DNA from: an uncultured Selenomonas sp.
GTDB lineage: Bacteria; Bacillota; Negativicutes; Selenomonadales; Selenomonadaceae
Length of the DNA: 12,669 nucleotides
NCBI GenBank assembly: GCA_937981305.1
Contig: CALJPB010000335.1
Span: 1 to 12,669 of the forward strand
Direction: 5' to 3'
In this document: positions 5,934 through 12,416 of the stretch, piece after piece
Numbering within the stretch: the first letter of the stretch is position 1
Layout: every line of letters begins with the position of its first letter
The notes under the pieces: generated by a model
What the model saw: only the letters and a program-made list of their open reading frames with translations
The model's database searches: none
Told to the model about the DNA's origin: nothing
Program-made: the position numbers and the translations under genes

Positions 5934-7214
5934 CTACTTTCCAAGGAAGAGGACGATCATAAAGGTAATCGTGGCGAGCAGCATCGGGAGTGCGTTGCGC
6001 TTCGACAGCTCCATCGGGCTGACCTTGGCAAGTCCCGCGCAGACGAGTGCCGCACCCGCGACGGGGGACATGGAGCGTCCGATCGAGCCCGCCATCTGCG
6101 CGAGCGAACCGAGGTCGATGATGCTCATGCCGAACGATGCCGCCTGCGGTGTGATCGCACCGTTGAAGGCGAGCGCGGCGGCATCGCCCGAGCCGGAGAT
6201 CACGGCGATGATGAATGGGCCGAACGCGCCCGCCATCTTGGCGACGGACTCCGAGCCCTTCATCGCCTCGATGAGTGCATCCGTGAGCCCCATCGCGGAC
6301 ATTCCTGCGGTAAAGACCGCCGCAGAGACGATGAGACCGATGACACCGCCGTACGCCTCGCCCATGCCATCGAAGAACTTCTTCGTGATCTCCTGCGGGT
6401 TCTGCCGCGTGACGATGAGGGCGAGCACCGTGCCGACGATCATCGCCGTTGGGACATCCGTGAGCGGCAGGACGGCGAGCTGCTTGCTGCCGAGGACGAG
6501 CAGGACGAGCGGTACAAGCGGGACGAGTGCGTAGAGCGGATTGACCTTGAAGTCCTTGCCGCCCTCCTCCTTTTCGAGCTGTGCATGATAGGCGAGGCGG
6601 CGCGCCTCGTCGGGCCCTTCCTTACGCATTGCTGCAATGATTGTCAGTGCGACAACGGCGACGATGGATGCGACAATCGCGGCGGGCACCTGCGCCATGA
6701 TGACGGTCATGAGATCGGTCTGCGCGAGATCCGCAACGAAGATGTTGTGCGCCTGTCCAGGGCTGATGGCGCTGCCCCATGTCCCTGCGAGGACAGCCGC
6801 GCCCGCCATCGCGGGATGCACACCCGCCGCCATGAGTGTCGGGATGAGGATGCTGCCGACCGCCGCCGAGCAGCCCGCCGCGCTCGGGATGGCGATGTTG
6901 ATCCACCATGTGAGCAGCGTTGCGAGCGGGATGAGGATGAACTTGCTCCGCGTAATCACGCCCGAGATGGACTCGACGAGATGGCGGTCGCAGGTCGTGA
7001 TCTTCATGACGAACGAAAAGCCCATGACCGTACAGATCACGGGCACGAGTGAGCCGTGTACCATCGTCTTGCTGAACGTCGCGACTGCATTGCCCGTGAC
7101 ACCGCCGATGAAGCACATGAGAAAGCCCGCTGCGAGCAGCACCATGCGTGTCTCGTACTTCTTGATGATGGCGGCAAAGGCAAGAATGACGATGATTCCA
7201 CCTGTAATTGCCAA
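5934..7214 (-). CDS. dcuC: DcuC-type anaerobic C4-dicarboxylate carrier
   Basis: This is a 426-residue membrane protein with about 12 hydrophobic segments and two related halves. Family-like motifs are WINIAIPSAAGCSAAVG (104-120) and GTWGSAISPGQAHN (144-157) in the first half, and ISGSGDAAALAFNGAITPQA in the second. DcuC proteins export succinate or exchange fumarate, aspartate and succinate across the inner membrane in anaerobes. The start is a TTG (7212-7214), supported by AGGAGG (7223-7228) 8 nt upstream. The protein is a little shorter than typical DcuC (about 460). It lies after aspA on the same strand but is separated by a hairpin and a possible promoter with a dyad, so it may have its own control. 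The next gene (M20 peptidase) follows by 6 bp. Other ion-transporter-superfamily substrates cannot be excluded. Confidence 0.82.
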   Translation of the reverse strand: MAITGGIIVILAFAAIIKKYETRMVLLAAGFLMCFIGGVTGNAVATFSKTMVHGSLVPVICTVMGFSFVMKITTCDRHLVESISGVITRSKFILIPLATLLTWWINIAIPSAAGCSAAVGSILIPTLMAAGVHPAMAGAAVLAGTWGSAISPGQAHNIFVADLAQTDLMTVIMAQVPAAIVASIVAVVALTIIAAMRKEGPDEARRLAYHAQLEKEEGGKDFKVNPLYALVPLVPLVLLVLGSKQLAVLPLTDVPTAMIVGTVLALIVTRQNPQEITKKFFDGMGEAYGGVIGLIVSAAVFTAGMSAMGLTDALIEAMKGSESVAKMAGAFGPFIIAVISGSGDAAALAFNGAITPQAASFGMSIIDLGSLAQMAGSIGRSMSPVAGAALVCAGLAKVSPMELSKRNALPMLLATITFMIVLFLGK

Positions 7215-7237
7215 TGAAAAGACCTCCTTTGAAACAA

Positions 7238-7260
7238 TCGAAAACTATACAAGTTTTCGA
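7238..7260 (-). promoter_or_regulatory. Perfect 9-bp dyad in the dcuC upstream region, likely operator
   Basis: TCGAAAACT (7238-7246) and AGTTTTCGA (7252-7260) form a perfect inverted repeat with a 5-bp centre. On the minus strand the centre overlaps a possible -10, TATAGT, and the dyad ends 9 bp upstream of the dcuC ribosome site. It could be a protein-binding site or a 5'-leader hairpin. I do not recognise the regulator; it does not match the CRP/FNR TTGAT-N4-ATCAA pattern. Confidence 0.5.
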
Positions 7261-7287
7261 CAAAAAAGAATAAATTCCTTCATACGT

Positions 7288-7333
7288 AAGGGACTGTTGC
7301 ACGAAGCTAGAAAACTTCATACAACAGTCCCTT
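7288..7333 (-). terminator. Large hairpin between aspA and dcuC
   Basis: AAGGGACTGTTG (7288-7299) pairs perfectly over 12 bp with CAACAGTCCCTT (7322-7333), and an inner GAAG/CTTC stem lies in the loop. It starts 10 bp past the aspA stop. The minus-strand tail is TTACG and only later T-rich, so it may act as a partial terminator or attenuator that lowers dcuC expression relative to aspA, or as a 3'-end stabiliser. Confidence 0.65.
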
Positions 7334-7342
7334 TGCTGGCTG

Positions 7343-8728
7343 CTATGCAATCCCCGGACGCGTCATCTGGCGCGGTGAGAGGATGTGATTCAGCTCTTTT
7401 TTCGAGAGGATGCCCTGCTCGAGGATGATCTCGCGGATGGGCTTGCCCGTCGTGTATGCCTCGCGTGCGAGCTCGGCGGACTTCTCATAGCCGATGTGGG
7501 GCAGGAGCGCTGTCACGATGCCGACGCTGTTGTCGAGCCACTTCTGGCACTGCTCGACGTTCGGCTTCAGATCGATGAGGAGCTTGTCGACGAAGGTGTC
7601 GACCGCGCGCGTGATGTAGTTCAGCGAGTTGAACATATTGAACGCCATGACCGGCTCCATGACGTTCAGCTCGAACTGCCCGTTCTCCACGGCGAGGGTC
7701 ACGGCGAGGTCGCCCGCGATGACCTGATAGCACGCCTGATCGAGCACCTCGGCGATGACGGGGTTGACCTTGCCCGGCATGATCGACGAGCCCGGCTGAC
7801 GCATCGGCAGATGCAGCTCGTTCAACCCGCAGCGCGGCCCCGATGCCATCAGTCGGAAGTCGTTCGCGAGCTTGATGAGGACGAGTGCCGCATTCTTGAG
7901 CGCGGAGGAGAAGTCTGCAAACGCATCCGTGTTGTTCGTCGCGTCGATGATGTTCTGCGACGTACGGTACTGCTCGCCCGTGATCTCCGAGAGCCGCCGT
8001 GCGACCGCCTTGATGTAGGCGGGCTCGGCGTTCAGCCCCGTACCGACAGCGGTGCCGCCCATGTTGATCGTGTGGATGTGTCGCTGCACGTAGCGGATGC
8101 GGCGCATGGAGCGGCGCACGGCGGAGGCGTATGAGCCCATCTCCTGCCCCAGTGTGATGGGGACAGCGTCCTGCAAATGGGTACGTCCCATCTTGAGGAT
8201 GGCACGGAACGAGGTCGCCTTTTTCTCAAGCTCCGTGGCGAGGCGGTCGAGCGATGCGAGAAATACCGTGCTCTTTGCCGAGAGGCAGACCTTGATGCCC
8301 GTCGGGAACGCATCGTTCGTCGACTGCGCCATGTTGGCGTGGTTGTTCGGCGAGATGATGTCGTAGCGTCCCTTTGCCTCGCCGCGCAGCTCGAGGGCAC
8401 GGTTGCAGAGTACCTCGTTCATGTTCATGTTGATGGACGTGCCCGCGCCGCCCTGAATCGGGTCGACGGGGAACTGCTCGATGTGTCCGCCCGCAATGAT
8501 CTCGTCCGCTGCGCGTACGAGGAGATCGCCGATCTCGTGCGGGAGACGGCCGGTGTCCATGTTCGCAAGAGCCGCCGCCTTCTTGACCGTGGCAAGTGCT
8601 TTGATAAAATCAGGGTCGAGTTTCTGCCCCGTGATGTTGAAGTTCTCGATGGCACGCATCGTCTGCACACCGTAGTAGACATCGTCGGGGACTTCCATGT
8701 TGCCAAGGAAATCGTGCTCGATTCTCAT
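7343..8728 (-). CDS. aspA: Aspartate ammonia-lyase (aspartase)
   Basis: The 461-residue cytoplasmic enzyme of the fumarase/aspartase superfamily converts L-aspartate to fumarate and ammonia. The N-terminus MRIEHDFLGNMEVPDDVYYG is typical of AspA rather than class II fumarase. GRTHLQDAVPITLGQE (181-196) and the catalytic SS-loop GSSIMPGKVNP (313-323, serine base in SS) are intact, and STNDAFPTG (136-144) is the substrate-binding segment. A longer start at 8752 exists, but AGGAG (8737-8741) lies 8 nt before the ATG at 8726-8728, which also matches the family N-terminus. It follows pcp by 33 bp and is probably on the same transcript. With the DcuC-type carrier downstream it fits aspartate use for fumarate respiration. 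Length is normal for the family. Confidence 0.95.
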   Translation of the reverse strand: MRIEHDFLGNMEVPDDVYYGVQTMRAIENFNITGQKLDPDFIKALATVKKAAALANMDTGRLPHEIGDLLVRAADEIIAGGHIEQFPVDPIQGGAGTSINMNMNEVLCNRALELRGEAKGRYDIISPNNHANMAQSTNDAFPTGIKVCLSAKSTVFLASLDRLATELEKKATSFRAILKMGRTHLQDAVPITLGQEMGSYASAVRRSMRRIRYVQRHIHTINMGGTAVGTGLNAEPAYIKAVARRLSEITGEQYRTSQNIIDATNNTDAFADFSSALKNAALVLIKLANDFRLMASGPRCGLNELHLPMRQPGSSIMPGKVNPVIAEVLDQACYQVIAGDLAVTLAVENGQFELNVMEPVMAFNMFNSLNYITRAVDTFVDKLLIDLKPNVEQCQKWLDNSVGIVTALLPHIGYEKSAELAREAYTTGKPIREIILEQGILSKKELNHILSPRQMTRPGIA

Positions 8729-8761
8729 TGCCCTCTCTCCTCTCAGAGGCATGGTGTATCG

Positions 8762-9382
8762 TCAGTCCAGTGCCTCAATCATTGCCGTAAAGCCCTTGAC
8801 GAGCGTCTCGACACCCATCGTCGGGTACTGGCTCTCGATCCCCTTGCGCACAGCCATCTGCTCGGGCAGGTAGGGGATGTGGACAAAGCCGGCGGGGATG
8901 TGCGCCTTACCCGCTGTAGCGAGGAGGTGGAGCACGCCGTAGAGCAGGTGGTTGCAGACGTATGTGCCCGCCGAGTTCGACACGCTCGCGGAGACGCCCG
9001 CCGCCTTCATGTTGGCGACCATCTTCTTGATCGGCAGCGTCGCCCAGTAGGCGATGGGGCCGTCCTTTGCAACGGGCTCGTCCACGGGCTGATTGCCCTT
9101 GTTGTCGGGGATGCGGAAATCATCGACGTTGATGCCGATACGCTCGACCGTGATGTCGGGGCGGCCGCCCGCCTGTCCGACGATGATGATGGCATCGGGC
9201 GAAATCTCATCCACCGCAGCGCGTACCGCATCGAGTGCCTCGTAGCGCACCACGGGGATCTCACGCGCGATCACCTCGTAGCCATTGATGCTTTTGCCCG
9301 CGAGCTGCTTGACCAGCTCCAGTGCAGGGTTGATTGCTTCGCCGCCGAAGGGCTGGAAGCCCGTAATCAGAAGTTTTTTCAT
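8762..9382 (-). CDS. pcp: Pyroglutamyl peptidase I
   Basis: The 206-residue cysteine peptidase of family C15 removes N-terminal pyroglutamate (5-oxoproline) from peptides in the cytoplasm. The catalytic triad is visible: Glu80 in GRPDITVERIGIN, Cys143 in SNSAGTYVCNHLLYG and His168 in GFVHIPYLPEQ. The N-terminal LITGFQPFGGEAINPA is the family signature, and the length is standard (about 200-215). The ATG at 9380-9382 directly precedes this signature, yet no ribosome site lies within 15 nt upstream (GCTGCGCCTGCGCT); the nearest purine-rich stretch, AAAGGGGGAAG, is about 30 nt away. Translation may therefore depend on coupling or an unusual initiation. It follows the DUF979 gene by 44 bp. Pcp next to DUF979 and DUF969 genes is an arrangement I recall from other Firmicutes. 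Confidence 0.95.
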   Translation of the reverse strand: MKKLLITGFQPFGGEAINPALELVKQLAGKSINGYEVIAREIPVVRYEALDAVRAAVDEISPDAIIIVGQAGGRPDITVERIGINVDDFRIPDNKGNQPVDEPVAKDGPIAYWATLPIKKMVANMKAAGVSASVSNSAGTYVCNHLLYGVLHLLATAGKAHIPAGFVHIPYLPEQMAVRKGIESQYPTMGVETLVKGFTAMIEALD

Positions 9383-9426
9383 AGCGCAGGCGCAGCGGGG
9401 ATGCCGCCGCTTCCCCCTTTCAGTTC

Positions 9427-10344
9427 TTAGGAATGGAATCCGAGGAAATACATGAGCAGGATGTTTGCCGCGAGCAGCGAGATCGCGAGTGGGATCTGTG
9501 CGCGGATGACTCCGTATTTGCTCTGCATCTCAAGCAGCGCGGCGGGGACAATGTTGAAGTTCGCCGCCATCGGGGTCATGAGTGTTCCGCAGTAGCCCGC
9601 GAGCATCGCAATCGGAGCGACGATGAGGGGATTCGCACCGTGCGCGACGATGACAAGAGGAATGCCGATGCCGCTCGTGATGACCGCGAACGCGGCAAAG
9701 GCATTGCCCATGATGATGGTGAAGACTGCCATGCCGAGACAGTAGGCAATCACAACGGCGAGTGCACTGTCCGTCGGGATGGCGCTTGCCACAATGTCTG
9801 AGACAATCTTGCCGATGCCCGCCTTGGCAAAGAGCGAGCCGAGTGCTGCGAGCAGCTGTGAGAGAATCGCAGCCCAGCCGATAGCGTCGATGAGACGGCG
9901 CCCCTCATGGAACGTCTGGAGCGGTGCGCCGCGCGTGATGGCGAGCGCAATCACAATGGCGACAATGGAGGCGATGCCGAAGGAGACGAGTGCACCCAGC
10001 TTCGTTGTCGCCGCGAGGATCAGCGTGATTACACCGACCGCGAGGACGGGGATGAGCAGACGGTTGCCGAGCTGCTGCGCCGAGGCATTTTTCTCCTCCT
10101 TGGATGTCTCGTGATAGTCGCCGTGTCCCATCTGCTTTGCGGCGACAATGACCGCCATCAGAATGACCATCCAGCCCGCGTTCTCGTTGCCGAGTGCCGA
10201 GCCGCCAAGGAACGTGATGCCGTAGACGAGCCAGAACAGACCCGTGCCGAAGCGTTTCAGATTCTTGCTGTCTCCGAACGAGAGCACCCCGAAGAGGACG
10301 AGGTAGATCCCGCAGAGGAGATAGACGTGATCGAGTGTCAGCAT
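9427..10344 (-). CDS. DUF979 family membrane protein
   Basis: This is a 305-residue integral membrane protein with about 9 hydrophobic segments. MLTLDHVYLLCGIYLVLFGVL at the start and SGIGIPLVIVAHGANPLIVAP / GYCGTLMTPMAANFNIVPAALLE in the C-terminal half match my memory of the DUF979 family. The latter segment resembles a re-entrant substrate-site region of ion-transporter-superfamily proteins. A soluble charged loop (about 75-90, HETSKEEKNASA) separates two membrane groups. The ATG has GAGGAGG about 7 nt upstream and starts 12 bp after the DUF969 stop, so the two proteins are surely co-expressed and probably form a two-subunit carrier. Because pcp follows, pyroglutamate or pyroglutamyl peptides are the obvious candidate substrate, but this is inference only. 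Confidence 0.85.
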   Translation of the reverse strand: MLTLDHVYLLCGIYLVLFGVLSFGDSKNLKRFGTGLFWLVYGITFLGGSALGNENAGWMVILMAVIVAAKQMGHGDYHETSKEEKNASAQQLGNRLLIPVLAVGVITLILAATTKLGALVSFGIASIVAIVIALAITRGAPLQTFHEGRRLIDAIGWAAILSQLLAALGSLFAKAGIGKIVSDIVASAIPTDSALAVVIAYCLGMAVFTIIMGNAFAAFAVITSGIGIPLVIVAHGANPLIVAPIAMLAGYCGTLMTPMAANFNIVPAALLEMQSKYGVIRAQIPLAISLLAANILLMYFLGFHS

Positions 10345-10356
10345 AGCAATCCCTCC

Positions 10357-11040
10357 TCAGCCTTTCTTCGTCTCGTTGTATGCCGCAATCTCCTGCTCGA
10401 TGCGCCGATCAAAGAGATGGAAGCGGATCGCCGCAAAGAGGAACGCGACCACGGCGGTCGGGATGCAGTAGAGTGCCATCGTGACGAGATCCACCTCGTA
10501 GCCGTGTTCCTCAAGCACCCCCTTGATGAGGAGCAGCCCGCCCGCCGCGATAAAGACATTCTGCGCGAAGAAATTGCCCGCGTTCTCTGCCGTTGCCGCC
10601 TGTCCACGGATCTTGTCGAGGATCTCGGGCGATGCCTTGCGTCCCTTGAGCGCTGCCGCCTCGCCCATCGGCGAGATCAGCGGGCGGATGAACGTCGGGT
10701 GCCCGCTGAGCGAGATGCCGAGCGAGACCGTGATCTGGCGCACGAGCATATAGAGCATAAAGATACGTCCCGCCGTTGCCGCAGAGATCTTCGAGATGAG
10801 ATACTCCGCACGTTCGCGCAGTCCGAACCGCTCCGAGAGCCCGATGACGGGCAGCACGAGGATAAAGAGCGACATATAGCGGTTCTTGATGAATGCTTCG
10901 CCGATGACCGTGACGATCTCCTGCAGGGACATCCCTGCGGCAAATCCCGTGACAAAGCCGGCGACGATGACGACAAGCAGAGCGTTAAACCGCAGTGCGA
11001 GCCCCACCACCATGACGAGGATACCGGATAGAACAAGCAT
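10357..11040 (-). CDS. DUF969 family membrane protein
   Basis: This is a 227-residue membrane protein with about 5-6 hydrophobic segments. MLVLSGILVMVVGLALRFNALLVVIVAGFVTG at the start, LPVIGLSERFGLRERAEYLI, and the loop ISLSGHPTFIRPLISPMGEAAA match my memory of DUF969. The ...NAGNFFAQNVFIAAGGLLL segment is a likely half-transporter motif. A frame reaching 11109 exists, but AGGAGG (11049-11054) lies 8 nt before the ATG at 11038-11040, and the upstream extension would fall inside a long hairpin, so the inner start is chosen. It pairs with DUF979 12 bp downstream; together they are about the size of one carrier split in two. The gene is preceded by a large hairpin that may attenuate read-through from the cyclotransferase gene. 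Confidence 0.85.
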   Translation of the reverse strand: MLVLSGILVMVVGLALRFNALLVVIVAGFVTGFAAGMSLQEIVTVIGEAFIKNRYMSLFILVLPVIGLSERFGLRERAEYLISKISAATAGRIFMLYMLVRQITVSLGISLSGHPTFIRPLISPMGEAAALKGRKASPEILDKIRGQAATAENAGNFFAQNVFIAAGGLLLIKGVLEEHGYEVDLVTMALYCIPTAVVAFLFAAIRFHLFDRRIEQEIAAYNETKKG

Positions 11041-11048
11041 AGATAATA

Positions 11049-11054
11049 CCTCCT
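11049..11054 (-). promoter_or_regulatory. Ribosome site that fixes the DUF969 start
   Basis: AGGAGG on the minus strand, 8 nt before the ATG at 11038-11040 and only 5 nt from the foot of the hairpin at 11060-11111. The hairpin could influence access to it. Confidence 0.8.
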
Positions 11055-11059
11055 GTGAA

Positions 11060-11111
11060 AATTGGAATCGCTGATAAGATGACGGTGCTGAATTTATCAG
11101 TGCTTCCAATT
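11060..11111 (-). terminator. 18-bp imperfect hairpin between the cyclotransferase stop and DUF969
   Basis: AATTGGAA (11060-11067) pairs with TTCCAATT (11104-11111) and CTGATAA (11071-11077) pairs with TTATCAG (11094-11100), joined by a 3x3 internal loop. The outer arm overlaps the TAA stop of the cyclotransferase gene (11110-11112). On the minus strand the stem runs into TTTTC and then the DUF969 ribosome site. It may be a terminator, an attenuator or a protein-binding site; no separate promoter for DUF969 is obvious. Confidence 0.6.
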
Positions 11112-11553
11112 ATTTCCTTGCGGCGCAGTCGAGGATGTACGGATCAAAGCCGAAATCCTCAAACCCTGCGCGGCAAATAGCGACATAGTCCGCATTGGGG
11201 GTGCCGAGCGGCATCCCGTCCACCATCGTGTAGAGGAATACCGCCGTGTCCTTGACGACACCCGTCTCCCGCTCCGTTAGTTGGACGTGCCGCATCTCCT
11301 TACGGTAGAGCTCAGGGAAAATCTCATAGCTGTCGAGTGCCTCCTCATCGCTCTCCGTCACAGCCCAGATCCCGAGGGGCGTTGTCGCGCCCTTTTCCTC
11401 TGTGAGTGTCAGGTAGACGCGTGGCGCACTGCCGCGATACTCTAGCGCTGTATCCGCGAGCTGCGCTGTACCGACGATTACCGCGTTCGGACATCGCTCC
11501 CGCATCGCCGCGACATTCAGATTGCTGCCATAGGCAGCATAGAGTCTCTTCAT
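11110..11553 (-). CDS. Gamma-glutamylcyclotransferase-like protein
   Basis: The 147-residue protein has the GGCT-like (AIG2/BtrG) fold signature YAAYGSNLN (5-13), the small-molecule binding loop. A likely catalytic glutamate, Glu77, lies in EEALDSYEIFPELYRKE. Enzymes of this family cyclise gamma-glutamyl groups to release 5-oxoproline (pyroglutamate) and an amine. A frame back to 11655 exists, but the ATG at 11551-11553 has AGGAGG (11560-11565) 6 nt upstream and gives the standard N-terminus. The adjacent ATG three bases earlier would be too close to that site. It lies directly upstream of DUF969, DUF979 and pcp, so a product of this enzyme (pyroglutamate) is also released by Pcp. The substrate (gamma-glutamyl peptide, antibiotic intermediate or other) cannot be read from the sequence. 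Confidence 0.82.
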   Translation of the reverse strand: MKRLYAAYGSNLNVAAMRERCPNAVIVGTAQLADTALEYRGSAPRVYLTLTEEKGATTPLGIWAVTESDEEALDSYEIFPELYRKEMRHVQLTERETGVVKDTAVFLYTMVDGMPLGTPNADYVAICRAGFEDFGFDPYILDCAARK

Positions 11554-11585
11554 CATATTCCTCCTGTTTCCCAACAAATGTATAC

Positions 11586-11591
11586 AGTATA
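11586..11591 (-). promoter_or_regulatory. Possible -10 for the cyclotransferase operon
   Basis: TATACT on the minus strand inside GTATACTGTATAC, two GTATAC palindromes in direct repeat. It lies about 30 nt upstream of the start codon. No convincing -35 is visible in the AT-rich stretch upstream. The duplicated palindrome may be a regulator site. Confidence 0.4.
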
Positions 11592-11660
11592 CCACAAAAA
11601 CAAAGGATGAGAATATTTTTTGAAAAATAAAAATTGTTTTGTATGTGCCGGGCATACGAA

Positions 11661-11701
11661 AAAAGGGCTGCCCTCCGAAGAAAGTCTCGGAGAGCAGCCC
11701 C
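11661..11701 (-). terminator. Intrinsic terminator of the Hsp20 gene
   Basis: GGGCTGCCCTCCGA (11665-11678) pairs with TCGGAGAGCAGCCC (11687-11700) with a single mismatch. On the minus strand the stem is followed by TTTTTT, a typical U-tract, 32 bp after the hsp20 stop. Confidence 0.9.
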
Positions 11702-11732
11702 TCGTTCTTATGAATGGTGAAATTTTGCGCGG

Positions 11733-12191
11733 TCAGTGAATCTCAATCTGCTTGCGTACGGGTGCGTCCGCCGTCTTCGGCAAGTTCACCTGCAGCACGC
11801 CGTCCTTGAACTCTGCGTGGATGTTTGCGTCGTCGATGCCGTCGATGTAGAACGAGCGGCTGACCTCGCCCGTGTGACGCTCACGGCGGATGTAGTTGCC
11901 CGCGTCGTCCTTCTCATCGTTCGACTCCGTGCGCGAGGCGGCAATCGTGAGATAGCCGTTCTCGTAGTGGAGGGCGATGTCCTCCTTCGTCATGCCCGGC
12001 AGATCGGCGGTCAGCTCATAGTGATCGCCGCTGTCCTTCACGTCCACCTTGAACGAGCTCGCTCCCCAGTTCGCGGCGGGGAAGTCATCGCGGAAGAAGG
12101 AATCGCGCATCGCGTCAAAGAGTGCAAACGGATTCGTGCTGTCACGCTGCGAAAGGTTACGGCGTCCGGCAAAAGGTACAAGTCCAAACAT
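11733..12191 (-). CDS. Hsp20/alpha-crystallin small heat-shock protein
   Basis: The 152-residue cytoplasmic ATP-independent holdase binds unfolding proteins. The alpha-crystallin domain runs from about 45 to 140: FKVDVKDSGDHYELTADLPGM opens it and AEFKDGVLQVNLPK (126-139) is the conserved closing motif with GVL. The C-terminal IEI (149-151) is the I-x-I oligomerisation motif, and the N-terminus NPFALFDAM is typical of bacterial class A proteins. The frame extends to 12221, but AAGGAG (12201-12206) sits 9 nt before the ATG at 12189-12191, the standard MFGLVPF start. The gene has its own promoter overlapped by CtsR-like heptads and a leader of about 100 nt with hairpins, so heat-shock control is likely. 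It ends at a strong terminator. Confidence 0.93.
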   Translation of the reverse strand: MFGLVPFAGRRNLSQRDSTNPFALFDAMRDSFFRDDFPAANWGASSFKVDVKDSGDHYELTADLPGMTKEDIALHYENGYLTIAASRTESNDEKDDAGNYIRRERHTGEVSRSFYIDGIDDANIHAEFKDGVLQVNLPKTADAPVRKQIEIH

Positions 12192-12216
12192 GGTAATCAA
12201 CTCCTTAGAGATTTGC

Positions 12217-12288
12217 GGCATATGCGATGTTTGGTATTCGATATGCCATTCAGTTGCTTTTAATTGGGAAGGTGGTTTGAATCACCTT
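12217..12288 (-). other. Structured 5' leader of the Hsp20 mRNA
   Basis: Two hairpins lie between the promoter and the ribosome site: GGCATAT/ATATGCC (12217-12223 with 12241-12247) and AAGGTG/CACCTT (12269-12274 with 12283-12288). The first ends 11 nt upstream of the AAGGAG. An RNA thermometer is conceivable but the ribosome site itself is not clearly paired. Confidence 0.35.
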
Positions 12289-12297
12289 TCGATTGTT

Positions 12298-12325
12298 ATT
12301 ATACCTCAAATAGTCAAAAAGTCAA
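12298..12325 (-). promoter_or_regulatory. Hsp20 promoter
   Basis: On the minus strand TTGACT (12320-12325), 16 bp, TATAAT (12298-12303). Transcription would start near 12291, about 100 nt before the ATG. Confidence 0.75.
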
Positions 12326-12334
12326 TAGGTCAAA
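12312..12334. promoter_or_regulatory. Three CtsR-like heptads over the Hsp20 promoter
   Basis: On the plus strand AGTCAAA (12312-12318), AGTCAAT (12320-12326) and GGTCAAA (12328-12334) repeat with an 8-bp period. Each resembles the RGTCAAA heptad of the CtsR heat-shock repressor, whose known operator has two heptads separated by 3 bp (10-bp period). The repeats cover the -35 and spacer of the Hsp20 promoter. CtsR control is inferred. Confidence 0.5.
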
Positions 12335-12343
12335 AAGAAAAGT

Positions 12344-12371
12344 TTGAAAAATTTTTGTGTAAAGATATAAT
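12344..12371 (+). promoter_or_regulatory. Promoter of the ArsC/Spx-family gene
   Basis: TTGAAA (12344-12349), 16 bp, TATAAT (12366-12371), about 46 bp before the ATG. It diverges from the Hsp20 promoter, and the CtsR-like heptads end 9 bp upstream of its -35. Confidence 0.7.
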
Positions 12372-12416
12372 GGAGGAAGTACGTTGAACTGTATTCCATC
12401 CAACGGAGGTTTTACT

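Noticed and set aside
5538..7052. A 504-codon plus-strand open frame opposite the DcuC and peptidase genes
   Set aside because: Same shadow composition; it crosses the junction of two well-supported minus-strand genes.
8177..11031. Long plus-strand frames opposite aspA, pcp, DUF979 and DUF969
   Set aside because: They mirror well-supported genes on the minus strand and have no family-like motifs.
12312..12336. Short tandem repeats as a CRISPR array
   Set aside because: The 8-bp units without spacers lie in a promoter and fit an operator, not a CRISPR repeat-spacer pattern.
12192..12416. CIRCE element (HrcA site) in the Hsp20 upstream region
   Set aside because: No TTAGCACTC-N9-GAGTGCTAA dyad is present.
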